DNA from: an uncultured bacterium
GTDB taxonomy: Bacteria > Planctomycetota > GCA-002687715
Direction of reading: 5' to 3'
DNA: 39,576 bases
NCBI GenBank assembly: GCA_902826835.1
Contig: CADEGH010000036.1
Coordinates: 1-39,576, forward strand
Part shown: in pieces, positions 18,071-25,853 of the stretch
Numbering within the stretch: position 1 is the stretch's first letter
How the letters are laid out: the number at the start of each line of letters is the position of its first letter
Program-made: the position numbers and the translations under genes
Notes under the pieces: model-generated
Seen by the model: the letters and a program-made list of their open reading frames with translations, nothing else
Database searches by the model: none
Told to the model about the DNA's origin: nothing

Positions 18071-19636
18071 CTACTTTCCTTGGGGGGGCGCCCCAAGCCC
18101 GCGCACCCAGACCACGAGGCCCGGGAAGGTCCGACGCACCGCGGTTTGGTCCAGATGCCGCGCCAGCTCGGCGTAGCGCTCGAGATGCCAGTCGAACACG
18201 AAGAAAAAAAGCGAATCTCGGTTAGCGGAGCGCTCCAAAATGCGCGTCACCTTGGCGACGGTGTCGATGGTGTCATACAACCGCGCGCGGCAATAGAACA
18301 TCGTCGGGCCCACCTCCTCGGGCGTGAGGACGAGGTCGCGTTCTTCGGCAAACGCGTTGACCGCCTTGGCGATCTCCCGAAACTCACGATCGGGCTGACT
18401 TGAAAGATCCCGCGCGCGTTCGTTCCCGAAGTTGACCACGACGTTGCTGCCAAAGACCGCGAGGAGGAAGAGCCCGGCCAAAGCGGGCGACCAGCGCGCG
18501 AACGCCCGCTCCGCAATCGCGACCGCCAGCGGAATGCCCGCCAACGCGGGCATCCAGTAGAAGCGGTGGTCGTAGGCCGGGACGCGGAAGAGGACGAAGT
18601 TCAAAACCACGGGGACGAAGAGGCCGACCAAGAGCGCGCCACCCGGCGTGCGCAGGCTGCGGGGCCGAAGCAGCGTAAAGAGCGGCATAGCGGCGAGAAG
18701 CGCCGCGACCGGCCATCCGAGATCGACTCTCGCCACGTCATACTGGACTTTGAGAAATCCCTCCCAGGTACGGGAGTCCCGTCCTTCCAGCGTGGTCAGG
18801 GCGGTGCCGAGCACGTGATCCTTCAGGCTTTCGAACTCGCCGATCCCCCAGGCGAAATGACCGAGCGTGAGGGCGAGCGCGATCACCGCGAACGGCCCGA
18901 GCGCCCACAACTCGGCGAACCGGCGGGTCCCCCGGGGCCGAAGTATCTCGGCAAGAAACAGCGCCGGGCCCAGAAAGTAAACCTGCCAATCCCACTGAGC
19001 GGCCATCACAAAGAAGAGTGCCAGGGCCCAAAACCGCAGGCGCGTCGGCTGTTCCCGAATCCGCTCACGCAACCAAAAGCCGACCAAGAGCGCGAGCACC
19101 ACATAGGGTTCTGGATTGGTCAAGTCGCCGTAAGAGAAGGTGAGAGGGAGCGTGGCAAACGCGGCTCCCGCGAGAAAAGCCCTTGCACGATTGACCACGC
19201 GCCCCGCCAGGAGGACCGTGACGAAGGCGGCCAAGGCCGAAGCCACCGCGCCGGGCAAGCGAAACACCCACTCGTGCCAACCCCAGATCTGGCGCGCTCC
19301 GTACATCATCCAGTACGTCAGGACCGGATGGTGCAGGTACGGTTCGAGCTCGAGGACGGGGCCACGGCCGATCCCGACGCAGGGAATCCCCCGGAGGGTT
19401 TGGAATCCGTGTTCATCCCAATTGCGGGCAAACAGGGTCTGGTACGAAAAGAGGGGTCCCGAGAGGCTTCCGTCGACCGGTCGCGAGAGTCTGGGCGCGA
19501 GCACCGCTGCCGTGATCGCCGCGGCCAGCAGGGCGAGCAGGATCAGGGTGAAGTCCGTCCGCTGACGGTCGGCCCGCGCGCCCGGAGAGGAGAGAACTTC
19601 CCGAGGGGTTTCCGGTGCCACCTCTTGGTCTGCCAT
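18071..19636 (-). CDS. GT39-family (PMT/ArnT-like) integral membrane glycosyltransferase
   Basis: A 521-residue polytopic membrane protein. After a hydrophilic lead of about 25 residues there is a first helix (about 28-47), then a periplasmic loop with the acidic pair in NWDEHGF that GT-C enzymes use for catalysis or metal binding, then the family motif LHHPVLTYWMMYG..WVFRLPGAVAS, then about ten more helices and a soluble C-terminal domain of about 110 residues. Enzymes of this type transfer a sugar from a polyprenyl-phosphate donor to lipid or protein; the acceptor is unknown. The frame runs to 19942, but the ATG at 19636 fits the protein's composition; the upstream part is Arg-rich and unlike coding sequence. 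Probably first gene of the ispE operon, which would put a polyprenyl-using enzyme beside a polyprenyl-synthesis gene. Confidence 0.8.
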   Translation of the reverse strand: MADQEVAPETPREVLSSPGARADRQRTDFTLILLALLAAAITAAVLAPRLSRPVDGSLSGPLFSYQTLFARNWDEHGFQTLRGIPCVGIGRGPVLELEPYLHHPVLTYWMMYGARQIWGWHEWVFRLPGAVASALAAFVTVLLAGRVVNRARAFLAGAAFATLPLTFSYGDLTNPEPYVVLALLVGFWLRERIREQPTRLRFWALALFFVMAAQWDWQVYFLGPALFLAEILRPRGTRRFAELWALGPFAVIALALTLGHFAWGIGEFESLKDHVLGTALTTLEGRDSRTWEGFLKVQYDVARVDLGWPVAALLAAMPLFTLLRPRSLRTPGGALLVGLFVPVVLNFVLFRVPAYDHRFYWMPALAGIPLAVAIAERAFARWSPALAGLFLLAVFGSNVVVNFGNERARDLSSQPDREFREIAKAVNAFAEERDLVLTPEEVGPTMFYCRARLYDTIDTVAKVTRILERSANRDSLFFFVFDWHLERYAELARHLDQTAVRRTFPGLVVWVRGLGAPPQGK

Positions 19637-19997
19637 CGATCCGTCATTCACGGCGTGTCCGCTCCCCCGAGAGCTCCGGCGGCGTCGCCAAATCGAGAGC
19701 GAGACCCGCGGCACCCCGCCAGAGGCGTAACGGTGATCCCGATGCAACCGACCGCTTGTGCCATCATCGGGTGAATCCTCCCTGGTCCTATCCGGGCTTG
19801 CTCGTCCCCAAACCCGCCGACGAGCAGCATCAAGTCTCACCTCCGGGTGCCAGTAGACGTCTGGCCCGCGGCTCTTGCCACCTCTGCCGTGAGGCCCGAC
19901 ACGCCCAGCGGCCGATCTTCGAACTGTCCTTGTCCGCCGCACATCGTGGAGGCCATCGCACCATCATGGCCGTCTCGGCGCGTCCCCCATGACGCCC
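19637..19997. other. 361-bp intergenic region without a convincing gene
   Basis: It lies between the lipoprotein stop and the GT39 start, both on the minus strand. Several frames are open, but their translations are Arg/Gly/Ser-rich with no family motif, and none has a good ribosome site. I searched by eye for tRNA, SRP, RNase P and tmRNA hallmarks and found none. It may hold the promoter of the GT39-ispE operon. Confidence 0.5.
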
Positions 19998-20453
19998 TCA
20001 GCGCGGCGTCAGGAGCGCCCGCTTCATTTCTCCCGACGACAAGTTCTCCCACTTCTTCTGGAAGTCCTGGAAGGTCCGATCCCAGAGCTTGGGGTGGATC
20101 CGATCGGCCTCCTCCTTCAGCTCGTCGTAGATGTCGCCCGCCTTGAAGTAGGCGTCCCCGCAGCGGTCCATGGCGGCCTTCTTCTCGGCGCCCGACAGCG
20201 TCTTGGCCTTAGCGTACTCTTCTTTCGCCTTGGTCAGGTGGCTGATCGCGAGGTCCGACCGATCCTTCGCGTTCGGAATCTTCTTGAACAAGGCCCCGAA
20301 GTCGGGCCCCGCCGGGGTCTGCACCGTCGGCTTCGGCGCCACTGACCCTGCCGGGGAGCCCCCCCGATCACCCTCGTAAGTCGTGGTGCGCTTGCACCCC
20401 GACCCCAGCACCATCACCATCACCACCAGCACCATCACGACCAACTTCTGCAT
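19998..20453 (-). CDS. Small predicted lipoprotein
   Basis: A 151-residue protein of unknown role. The frame is open to 20615, but the ATG at 20453 starts a clear lipoprotein signal (MQKLVVMVLVVMVMVLGSGC, Cys20 as the lipid site) and the upstream part is not protein-like. The Met/Val-rich signal is encoded by a run of near-repeats of CAC/CAT triplets (plus-strand view). After a linker of about 30 residues rich in Thr/Pro/Gly, the rest is charged and helical (about residues 55-140, many Lys/Glu/Ala, one or two TPR-like helix pairs: HLTKAKEEYAKAKTL and DAYFKAGDIYDELKEEA). It ends 361 bases before the GT39 gene and begins 158 bases after rsmB. Confidence 0.75.
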   Translation of the reverse strand: MQKLVVMVLVVMVMVLGSGCKRTTTYEGDRGGSPAGSVAPKPTVQTPAGPDFGALFKKIPNAKDRSDLAISHLTKAKEEYAKAKTLSGAEKKAAMDRCGDAYFKAGDIYDELKEEADRIHPKLWDRTFQDFQKKWENLSSGEMKRALLTPR

Positions 20454-20611
20454 ACAAAACTCCAGCGGGGACGCCCGGATCCTACTGGACGGGAGCGCCA
20501 GTCCCACCAGCTCAGACCTCAGGGCACCAGAACCCCTGGCATTTCCATATCCCCGCGTGGTCGATCGGTCGCAGTTCAGCGCGCCGTTTGGGTGACGAGC
20601 CAGATCGATTT

Positions 20612-21958
20612 TCACGCCTGCCGCAGGCGGGACATGTAGCCGCCGTCGCGGGAGGTGCGGTGGGGGTAGCGGAGGTGTTCTTCTTCGAGGGTGAAGGAGG
20701 GGGCTTGCTTGAGGAACTTGCGGGTGAGGTAGCCATTCTCTTGGGGGAGCAGGCTGCAGGTGCTGTAGATGAGGCAGCCGCCGGGGCGAAGGAGGGGGGC
20801 GACGCGGAGAAGGAGTTGAAGCTGGATGTCGGCGAGGCGAGCCACTTCCTCGGCGGTCGCTCGAAAGCGGGCGTCCACCCGTTTCATGAGGACGCCGGTG
20901 TTCGAGCAGGGGGCGTCGACAAGGATGCGATCGAAGGGGCCGGCGGGGAGGTTTTCGCCACTGGCGTGGAGATCGTGGAGCTTGATCGTGGCGAGGCCGG
21001 CGGACTCGATGTTGTCGGCGAGATGGCCGAGGCGCGCGGTGCCGGAGTAGGCCGCGACGATTTCGCCAGACTCACCCTGGAGTTCGGCGAGGTGGATGGT
21101 CTTGCCGCCCGGAGGGGCGCAGAGATCGAGAATGCGCTCGCCGGGTTTGGGGTCGACAAAAGGGGCTACCTCGGCGGCGACCAAGTCTTGGACGACGGCT
21201 CGGCCCTCCGCGAGCCATGGCAAAGCGCCGACGTTGCCCTCGGTCTCGGCCTCTACGATCGCCCCCGCGATGCGAACTGCGGTCACTCCGTGAGTGCGCA
21301 TCTCCTCCGCCAATCGTTCGGTCGAAAAATCGAGGCGGCGCGTCGGGCGAAACGCCACCGGAAGTTTGGTCGAAAGCGCGCGGAAGAGGGGCTCGGCCTC
21401 GAGCGGCAGAAGATGGTGGAGGCGCCCGGCGAACGACTCGGGCAGGGTGTAGACCTTGGAAAACCACTCCACGAGGTGGGTCGCCGGATCGGGCAAGAAC
21501 TCGCGCTCATGCTGCAAGAATCGCCCTGGTCGCACCCAGGCGGTCCGCCGATCAGGCTCGTGATCGGTCGCATCGAGAAAACGGATCGCCTCGCCAAGGC
21601 GTCGCAGCACGGCGTTGACGAGCCCGCGCCATCGGGCACTGCGGCCCGCCAAGTTCACGCACTCGTTCACGACCAACTCGCGGGGAATGCGATCGCGGAA
21701 CACCAGGTCGTAAGCCCCGATGCGGAGCAACTCGCGGATTTCATCGGGCAGCTCGCGGAGTGACCGCTCGAGGTGGACTCTCAGAAGGGCATCGAGCAGG
21801 AACTGGTGCCGCCGCACTCCGAGGGCGATGTCGTGCGCGAGGGATCGTGCCGGAGTGGCCAGTTCGAAAACTTCGTTCAGGCTGATCCGTCCGCGCTCGC
21901 GCTCCGAAAGAGTGCGTAGCGCCGAGCGGCGCGCTTCCGCGACAGGATTCTTGGTCAT
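20612..21958 (-). CDS. rsmB: 16S rRNA m5C967 methyltransferase
   Basis: A 448-residue SAM-dependent RNA methyltransferase with an N-terminal NusB-like RNA-binding domain (about 1-140) and a Rossmann methyltransferase domain (about 225-448). Motifs: LDLCAPPGGKT (SAM loop), DAPCSNTGV with the product-release Cys at 351, and YSTCS with the catalytic nucleophile Cys at 401. The frame is open to 22054; the ATG at 21958 is chosen because it overlaps the stop of the upstream gene (ATGA) and begins at the natural NusB-domain start. It follows fmt with one gene between, a variant of the common fmt-rsmB arrangement. Confidence 0.92.
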   Translation of the reverse strand: MTKNPVAEARRSALRTLSERERGRISLNEVFELATPARSLAHDIALGVRRHQFLLDALLRVHLERSLRELPDEIRELLRIGAYDLVFRDRIPRELVVNECVNLAGRSARWRGLVNAVLRRLGEAIRFLDATDHEPDRRTAWVRPGRFLQHEREFLPDPATHLVEWFSKVYTLPESFAGRLHHLLPLEAEPLFRALSTKLPVAFRPTRRLDFSTERLAEEMRTHGVTAVRIAGAIVEAETEGNVGALPWLAEGRAVVQDLVAAEVAPFVDPKPGERILDLCAPPGGKTIHLAELQGESGEIVAAYSGTARLGHLADNIESAGLATIKLHDLHASGENLPAGPFDRILVDAPCSNTGVLMKRVDARFRATAEEVARLADIQLQLLLRVAPLLRPGGCLIYSTCSLLPQENGYLTRKFLKQAPSFTLEEEHLRYPHRTSRDGGYMSRLRQA

Positions 21959-22506
21959 ACGAGAGGTTCCTTCGCCCAGGCGAGAGCGTCGGCCACCTCG
22001 CGGGAAAGCCCGAAGAGATAACTCACTCCGTGGTCGATCATGACGTCGGTCCAAGCCGAACGCGTCGCATCATCCTCGTCCTTTGGCGTTTCACAAAGCC
22101 GCCGCCGTTCGTGGACCAATTCGCGCAGGAGCTCGCACACCACCCCCGCCGCCTCTCGGCGCTTTTGGAGTTCGTGGTGAAAAAAGCCGATCACGCACGA
22201 TGCGGAGAGCTCCGTCATGCAGTGTTCGTAGAGCTGGCGACCCTTCGCGAGCAGGCGAGTTCGCTCCGCGGCCGGGAGAATCCCCAACCACATCGGCTCC
22301 GACACGACCTGCCCCACTAACTTCGACGCGAGGCCGGGGTCCCCGAGACGAGCGGCCAAGAACGACGAGGCGGCAACCGCGTGCAGGACTTCGGCGCTGA
22401 CGGCGATCGGAGGCGGAATCGACGCCGATCGAGCCAACACGAACGACCAAGCTTCGTCGCCCCAGTCCAGCTGTCCGAATTGCCGGGTTACGTAGTCGAG
22501 AATCAT
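21955..22506 (-). CDS. Hypothetical 183-residue helical protein between fmt and rsmB
   Basis: I do not recognise this family. The product is soluble, almost entirely predicted helix, with no signal peptide. Features are an aromatic-rich start (DYVTRQFGQLDWGDEAWSFV), a run of small residues (HAVAASSFLAARLGD), four scattered Cys and an acidic patch ETPKDEDD near 138-145. It begins 9 bases after the fmt stop and its own stop overlaps the rsmB start by 4 bases, so it is almost certainly translated with both. That placement suggests, without proof, a role near translation initiation or rRNA modification. DUF116, which is often found beside fmt and rsmB, has Cys motifs that are absent here. Confidence 0.8.
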   Translation of the reverse strand: MILDYVTRQFGQLDWGDEAWSFVLARSASIPPPIAVSAEVLHAVAASSFLAARLGDPGLASKLVGQVVSEPMWLGILPAAERTRLLAKGRQLYEHCMTELSASCVIGFFHHELQKRREAAGVVCELLRELVHERRRLCETPKDEDDATRSAWTDVMIDHGVSYLFGLSREVADALAWAKEPLV

Positions 22507-22515
22507 GAAAGCCGA

Positions 22516-23457
22516 TCAGTCGATGCCGACCGCTGACCCGGCCGGGATGGTGGTACCGCGCAGGAAGGCGGCGATGTCCATCGACTTGCGACCGGCGGCG
22601 CGAACCTGCACCAGGCGGAGGGCCCCCTCGGGAGTCGCGATCGCGAGGCGAGCGGAATCGGCCCGAATCGTCCCCGGCCGCCCGGCCGTAAAGGGCTCGG
22701 ATTCGGCCTGTTCCACAGTGAGTCGCACGTTTCCCTTCGGGGTCGGCAGCTCGAAGAACGCCCCGGGCCAAGGGTGGTAGGCCCGGACACGGCGGACCAG
22801 TTCCGCGGCCGGACGCGCAAAGTCGAGGCGTCCATCCTCTTTCCGAATCAGCCCGCACTTCGTCGCCTTGGCGTGGTCCTGCGGTACCGGCAGGAGCTGG
22901 CCCCGGAGATAGTTCTCGAGGCCGGAAACGAGGAGAGGTGCGCCCAACCCGGCCAGGCGATCGTGCAGCACTCCCGCCACTTCGTTATTCCCCACCCTGG
23001 TCGTGCAAGTCGCGAGAATCGGGCCGCTGTCCAGCCCCTCGTCCATCCGCATCAGGGTCACCCCCGTCTCCTCATCCCCCGCCAGAATCGCCGCGGCGAT
23101 CGGCGAAGCGCCCCGGTGTTTCGGGAGCAGCGAGCCATGCAGATTGAGACAGCCGAGCCTCGGAAGCTCCAGCAGTTTGCGGCGGAGAATCTGGCCGTAG
23201 GCGATCACGACGATGGCATCGAGTTCCAGGGCCGAGAGCTCGGCATGCAGGTCCGGGTCGCTCGCTTTGTCGGGCTGCCGCAGAGAGAGACCGAGCTCCA
23301 ACGCAACCTCCGCCAACGGCGGCGGAGAGGGCTCAAGGTTTCTCCCTTTCGGACGCGACGGTTGCGACACCACGAGCTTCGGGATGGCACCGTGGGCGAC
23401 CAAGGCCCGCAGGCTCGGGACACCAAACTCTCCCGTCCCGAAGAAGGCGATTCTCAA
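22516..23457 (-). CDS. fmt: Methionyl-tRNA formyltransferase
   Basis: A 313-residue enzyme that formylates Met-tRNA(fMet) using 10-formyl-THF. The start is called as TTG at 23457: it gives an N-terminus beginning at the conserved RIAFFGTGEFGVPSL strand, is preceded by GGGGAG 7 bases upstream, and overlaps the stop of the upstream gene (TTGA). An ATG at 23511 would add 18 non-conserved residues and a long overlap. The catalytic motif LNLHGSLLPKHRGASPI (104-120) holds the Asn and His, and MDEGLDSGP holds the catalytic Asp at about 143. The C-terminal tRNA-binding barrel (about 200-313) is present, with RAYHPWPGAFF. Confidence 0.94.
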   Translation of the reverse strand: MRIAFFGTGEFGVPSLRALVAHGAIPKLVVSQPSRPKGRNLEPSPPPLAEVALELGLSLRQPDKASDPDLHAELSALELDAIVVIAYGQILRRKLLELPRLGCLNLHGSLLPKHRGASPIAAAILAGDEETGVTLMRMDEGLDSGPILATCTTRVGNNEVAGVLHDRLAGLGAPLLVSGLENYLRGQLLPVPQDHAKATKCGLIRKEDGRLDFARPAAELVRRVRAYHPWPGAFFELPTPKGNVRLTVEQAESEPFTAGRPGTIRADSARLAIATPEGALRLVQVRAAGRKSMDIAAFLRGTTIPAGSAVGID

Positions 23458-24665
23458 CGGCCGCTCCCCAGGAGTTTGGCGGCTCGCTTGGCGGCCCTCG
23501 CGGCGGGCCATTGGGAGAGCACCTGCTTCAATTCCGTCTCGAAGGTCGCGAGGTCACCCTTGGCCTTGGCGGTCTCGGCCCGCCGAATCGCGGCCTCGGC
23601 TTGCCACTCGTCGAGGGCACCCTTCGCCAGCTTCGCGATATCGGCGTCATTCTTCATGGCGATCAATCGAGACTCCGCCTCAGTGGCGACCGCCGAACTC
23701 GGCGCGAGCGTGATCACACGTGCATACTCCCGGATGGCCCGCTCGAACAAGCGCTGATCTTCGAGCTTCTTCGCGGCGTCGAACACGGGAATTGCCTTGT
23801 CTTCGCGCTCCAGTTCGCTGAGCGCCGCCCGCCCCTCTTTGGATTTCTTGGCTTCGGCAAGCACCGCGGCAAACTCCGCCTTCGTCGGCCATGATTCGAA
23901 TTCGGAGGCCGCCGCCCGTGCGACGCGGAGAGCATCCGTGAGGCGGCCCGCCTCTCGATGCGCTTGGATCTCGGCAGTTCTTCCGGCGGATTCGGCTTCA
24001 ATCAGCTTCCGAAGAGACTCCCCGCGGGCGAGGAGAGGCAGTTTGCCGGCGAGCTTCCCGAACTCGCTGAATTGCAGGATGGCGGCCTTGCGCTCGCGCT
24101 TGGCCCACGCGGCCGTCGCCGCTTGGAGCGAGTCGAGCGCCCGCTCGTAGTCGGCCGTCCCCAAACCCGCTCCGAGTTTTTTCTGCGCCTGACGAATCGC
24201 GGTCGCGAAGCTCTCGAGACCGACCACGTCCTGCAATCGAGCGATCTCCGTTCCGTCCGGAAGCGCGACGACATGATGGGGAGTGGAAACCAGTTTCTCC
24301 GGCCAAAACATGCCGCGACCGTGAATTTCCTGCTCCTGGTGGGTCTGGCAGCCGACTGCGCCGAATTTGCTGCACACCGCCTCGTCGCGACCCTTGATCG
24401 TCTGTTTCTTCGGCGGATGGACGGTGCGGCAGCAGATGATGGGGATCACTCCGTCCAGCAGTTTGATGAACGCCGGGTCGGCGTAGAGCTGCGCCACGAT
24501 GCGGTCGTTGGCCTCCTCCCCATCCTGAATGAACGCGCACAAAATGGGAACGTTGCGGGCGGTCGCTTCCTTGAGCCCCTCTTCGAACTTCCCACGCCAC
24601 CAGGGAATCCCCGGAGCCTGGGCCGGCAGGGCACTCACCAAAAGGAGCATCGTCAACCAACGCAT
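23454..24665 (-). CDS. Exported thioredoxin-fold protein with helical C-terminus
   Basis: A 403-residue exported protein. Signal peptide residues 1-17 (cleavage after AQA). Residues 20-165 resemble a thioredoxin-like fold: WWRGKFEEGLKEATARNVPI leads to the first strand, and TPHHVVALPDGTEI is the cis-proline strand pair. The CxxC expected at the start of helix 1 is replaced by DGEEANDR, so ordinary disulfide exchange is unlikely at that site, although four other Cys cluster at about 78-106 (IICCRTVH, AVCSKFGAVGC). Residues 170-403 are Ala/Glu/Lys-rich helices, TPR-like. First gene of the fmt-rsmB cluster and divergent from the zinc-ribbon TPR gene across 87 bp. Confidence 0.78.
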   Translation of the reverse strand: MRWLTMLLLVSALPAQAPGIPWWRGKFEEGLKEATARNVPILCAFIQDGEEANDRIVAQLYADPAFIKLLDGVIPIICCRTVHPPKKQTIKGRDEAVCSKFGAVGCQTHQEQEIHGRGMFWPEKLVSTPHHVVALPDGTEIARLQDVVGLESFATAIRQAQKKLGAGLGTADYERALDSLQAATAAWAKRERKAAILQFSEFGKLAGKLPLLARGESLRKLIEAESAGRTAEIQAHREAGRLTDALRVARAAASEFESWPTKAEFAAVLAEAKKSKEGRAALSELEREDKAIPVFDAAKKLEDQRLFERAIREYARVITLAPSSAVATEAESRLIAMKNDADIAKLAKGALDEWQAEAAIRRAETAKAKGDLATFETELKQVLSQWPAARAAKRAAKLLGSGR

Positions 24666-24752
24666 CGGGGAGCCTCACTTGGGATAGGTTTAGGATGTGA
24701 GCTCAAGGATCGAGAGTGTAACTTGACGGTCGGATCGCCCCGAAGTCTTCCT

Positions 24753-25853
24753 ATGCCCCTCCCCGCCCTGACTCCTGAAGATGCCATCCTGGAGGAGCGC
24801 CTGCCCGCGCTCTCGACGGGGAGTGAGACTCCGGTCGATCGGGCCACCTTCTTCATCCACTGCAAATCCTGCGGTTTTTCCGGCTCCGACGGAGCTTTCG
24901 CGGCTTACCCGACCCAGGCCCACCGGCTCGCCAGCAGCCTATTGGAATTCATCGAGCAGGAGACCAAGGCGGGCCTCTCTCGCAAGTGCCCGGAGTGCCA
25001 CCAAGAAACCACGGCCATGGGCGCGCGCTGGCACGTGGGTTGCCCCTCCGCGGCTTCGGACCTCGTCATCGAAAAGGCCGGGGGAACCACCACTCTGTCC
25101 GCGGTTGATGCTCGCGGTCGCATCCGGAGCATCGCGGCCGATAGCCCTCTTTTGACGGAGGCCTGCCTGGACAGCCAGGAGCGCGTGGCCAGGCTCTTGG
25201 CGGAGGTCGATCCTTCGCAAAGAGACGAGGCGAGGTCGCTGTTCTCATCGGTGATTGCTGCCCGCCCGCAAGCCCCGCTGCCGAGGCTCGGCCTCGCACG
25301 CTTACTCCTGCTCGAAGATCAGGAGGAGCAGGCGCTGGGCGTCCTTGAGGAGGCCGCGGCGCAGGCCGACAAGGTTCCCGCGGCGGCCGCGGAGCTTGCG
25401 AACCTGCTTGCCGAAATCGCCCTGTCCCGCAAAGACCAGGAATTGGCCGAGATGGCGACTGGCTGGCTCGGGGTGGCCCTCCGACATTTCAAGAGTCACC
25501 CGCTCCTGCGGCTGCAGCTTGGCCGCATGCACCTGTTCATCGGGCAAAACGAGGCAGCTCGCCACTCTCTCGAATTAGCGCTTCAACACGAAAGCACGAG
25601 TTTCGACGCTGCCCGGGATCTCACGCGCCTCGCCATTCGGGAGGGACGGGGGGCCGAGGCCCATCACCTCAGCTCGCAACTTCGCGAGATCGACCCGGAT
25701 GATGCCGAAATCCTCAGGCTCGCCGCCTGGAGCGCGCATCTTTGCGGGCGGAATGACGAAGCGCGCCAGCTCTTGAATGAGCTCCAGCTTCGCGAGCCCG
25801 ATCAGGTCGAGACGATCGAACTCGCGAGGCGACTATCGGGCATCGATCACTGA
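24753..25853 (+). CDS. Zinc-ribbon plus TPR protein
   Basis: A 366-residue cytosolic protein with no signal peptide. Residues 35-100 hold a zinc-ribbon-like element: C37-x2-C40 (HCKSCGF) and C79-x2-C82 (KCPECHQ), with a further HVGC at 94-97. A middle segment (100-160) precedes TPR-type helix pairs from about 165 to 360 (LFSSVIAARPQAPLPRLGLA, LRLQLGRMHLFIGQNEAARH, AARDLTRLAIREGRGAEAHH). The frame is open far upstream, antisense to the neighbouring gene, but the ATG at 24753 starts the plausible protein. Probably a protein-protein adaptor; no partner can be named. It runs tail to tail into the next gene with a 7-bp overlap of stop codons. Confidence 0.78.
   Translation: MPLPALTPEDAILEERLPALSTGSETPVDRATFFIHCKSCGFSGSDGAFAAYPTQAHRLASSLLEFIEQETKAGLSRKCPECHQETTAMGARWHVGCPSAASDLVIEKAGGTTTLSAVDARGRIRSIAADSPLLTEACLDSQERVARLLAEVDPSQRDEARSLFSSVIAARPQAPLPRLGLARLLLLEDQEEQALGVLEEAAAQADKVPAAAAELANLLAEIALSRKDQELAEMATGWLGVALRHFKSHPLLRLQLGRMHLFIGQNEAARHSLELALQHESTSFDAARDLTRLAIREGRGAEAHHLSSQLREIDPDDAEILRLAAWSAHLCGRNDEARQLLNELQLREPDQVETIELARRLSGIDH

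Noticed and set aside
19637..19997. Possible structured ncRNA (SRP, RNase P or tmRNA) in the gap before the GT39 gene
   Set aside because: None of the conserved core sequences of these RNAs was found on either strand.
20395..20453. Repeating ACCATCACC triplets, looking like a short tandem repeat
   Set aside because: They encode the Met/Val-rich lipoprotein signal peptide, so codon choice and composition explain the pattern.
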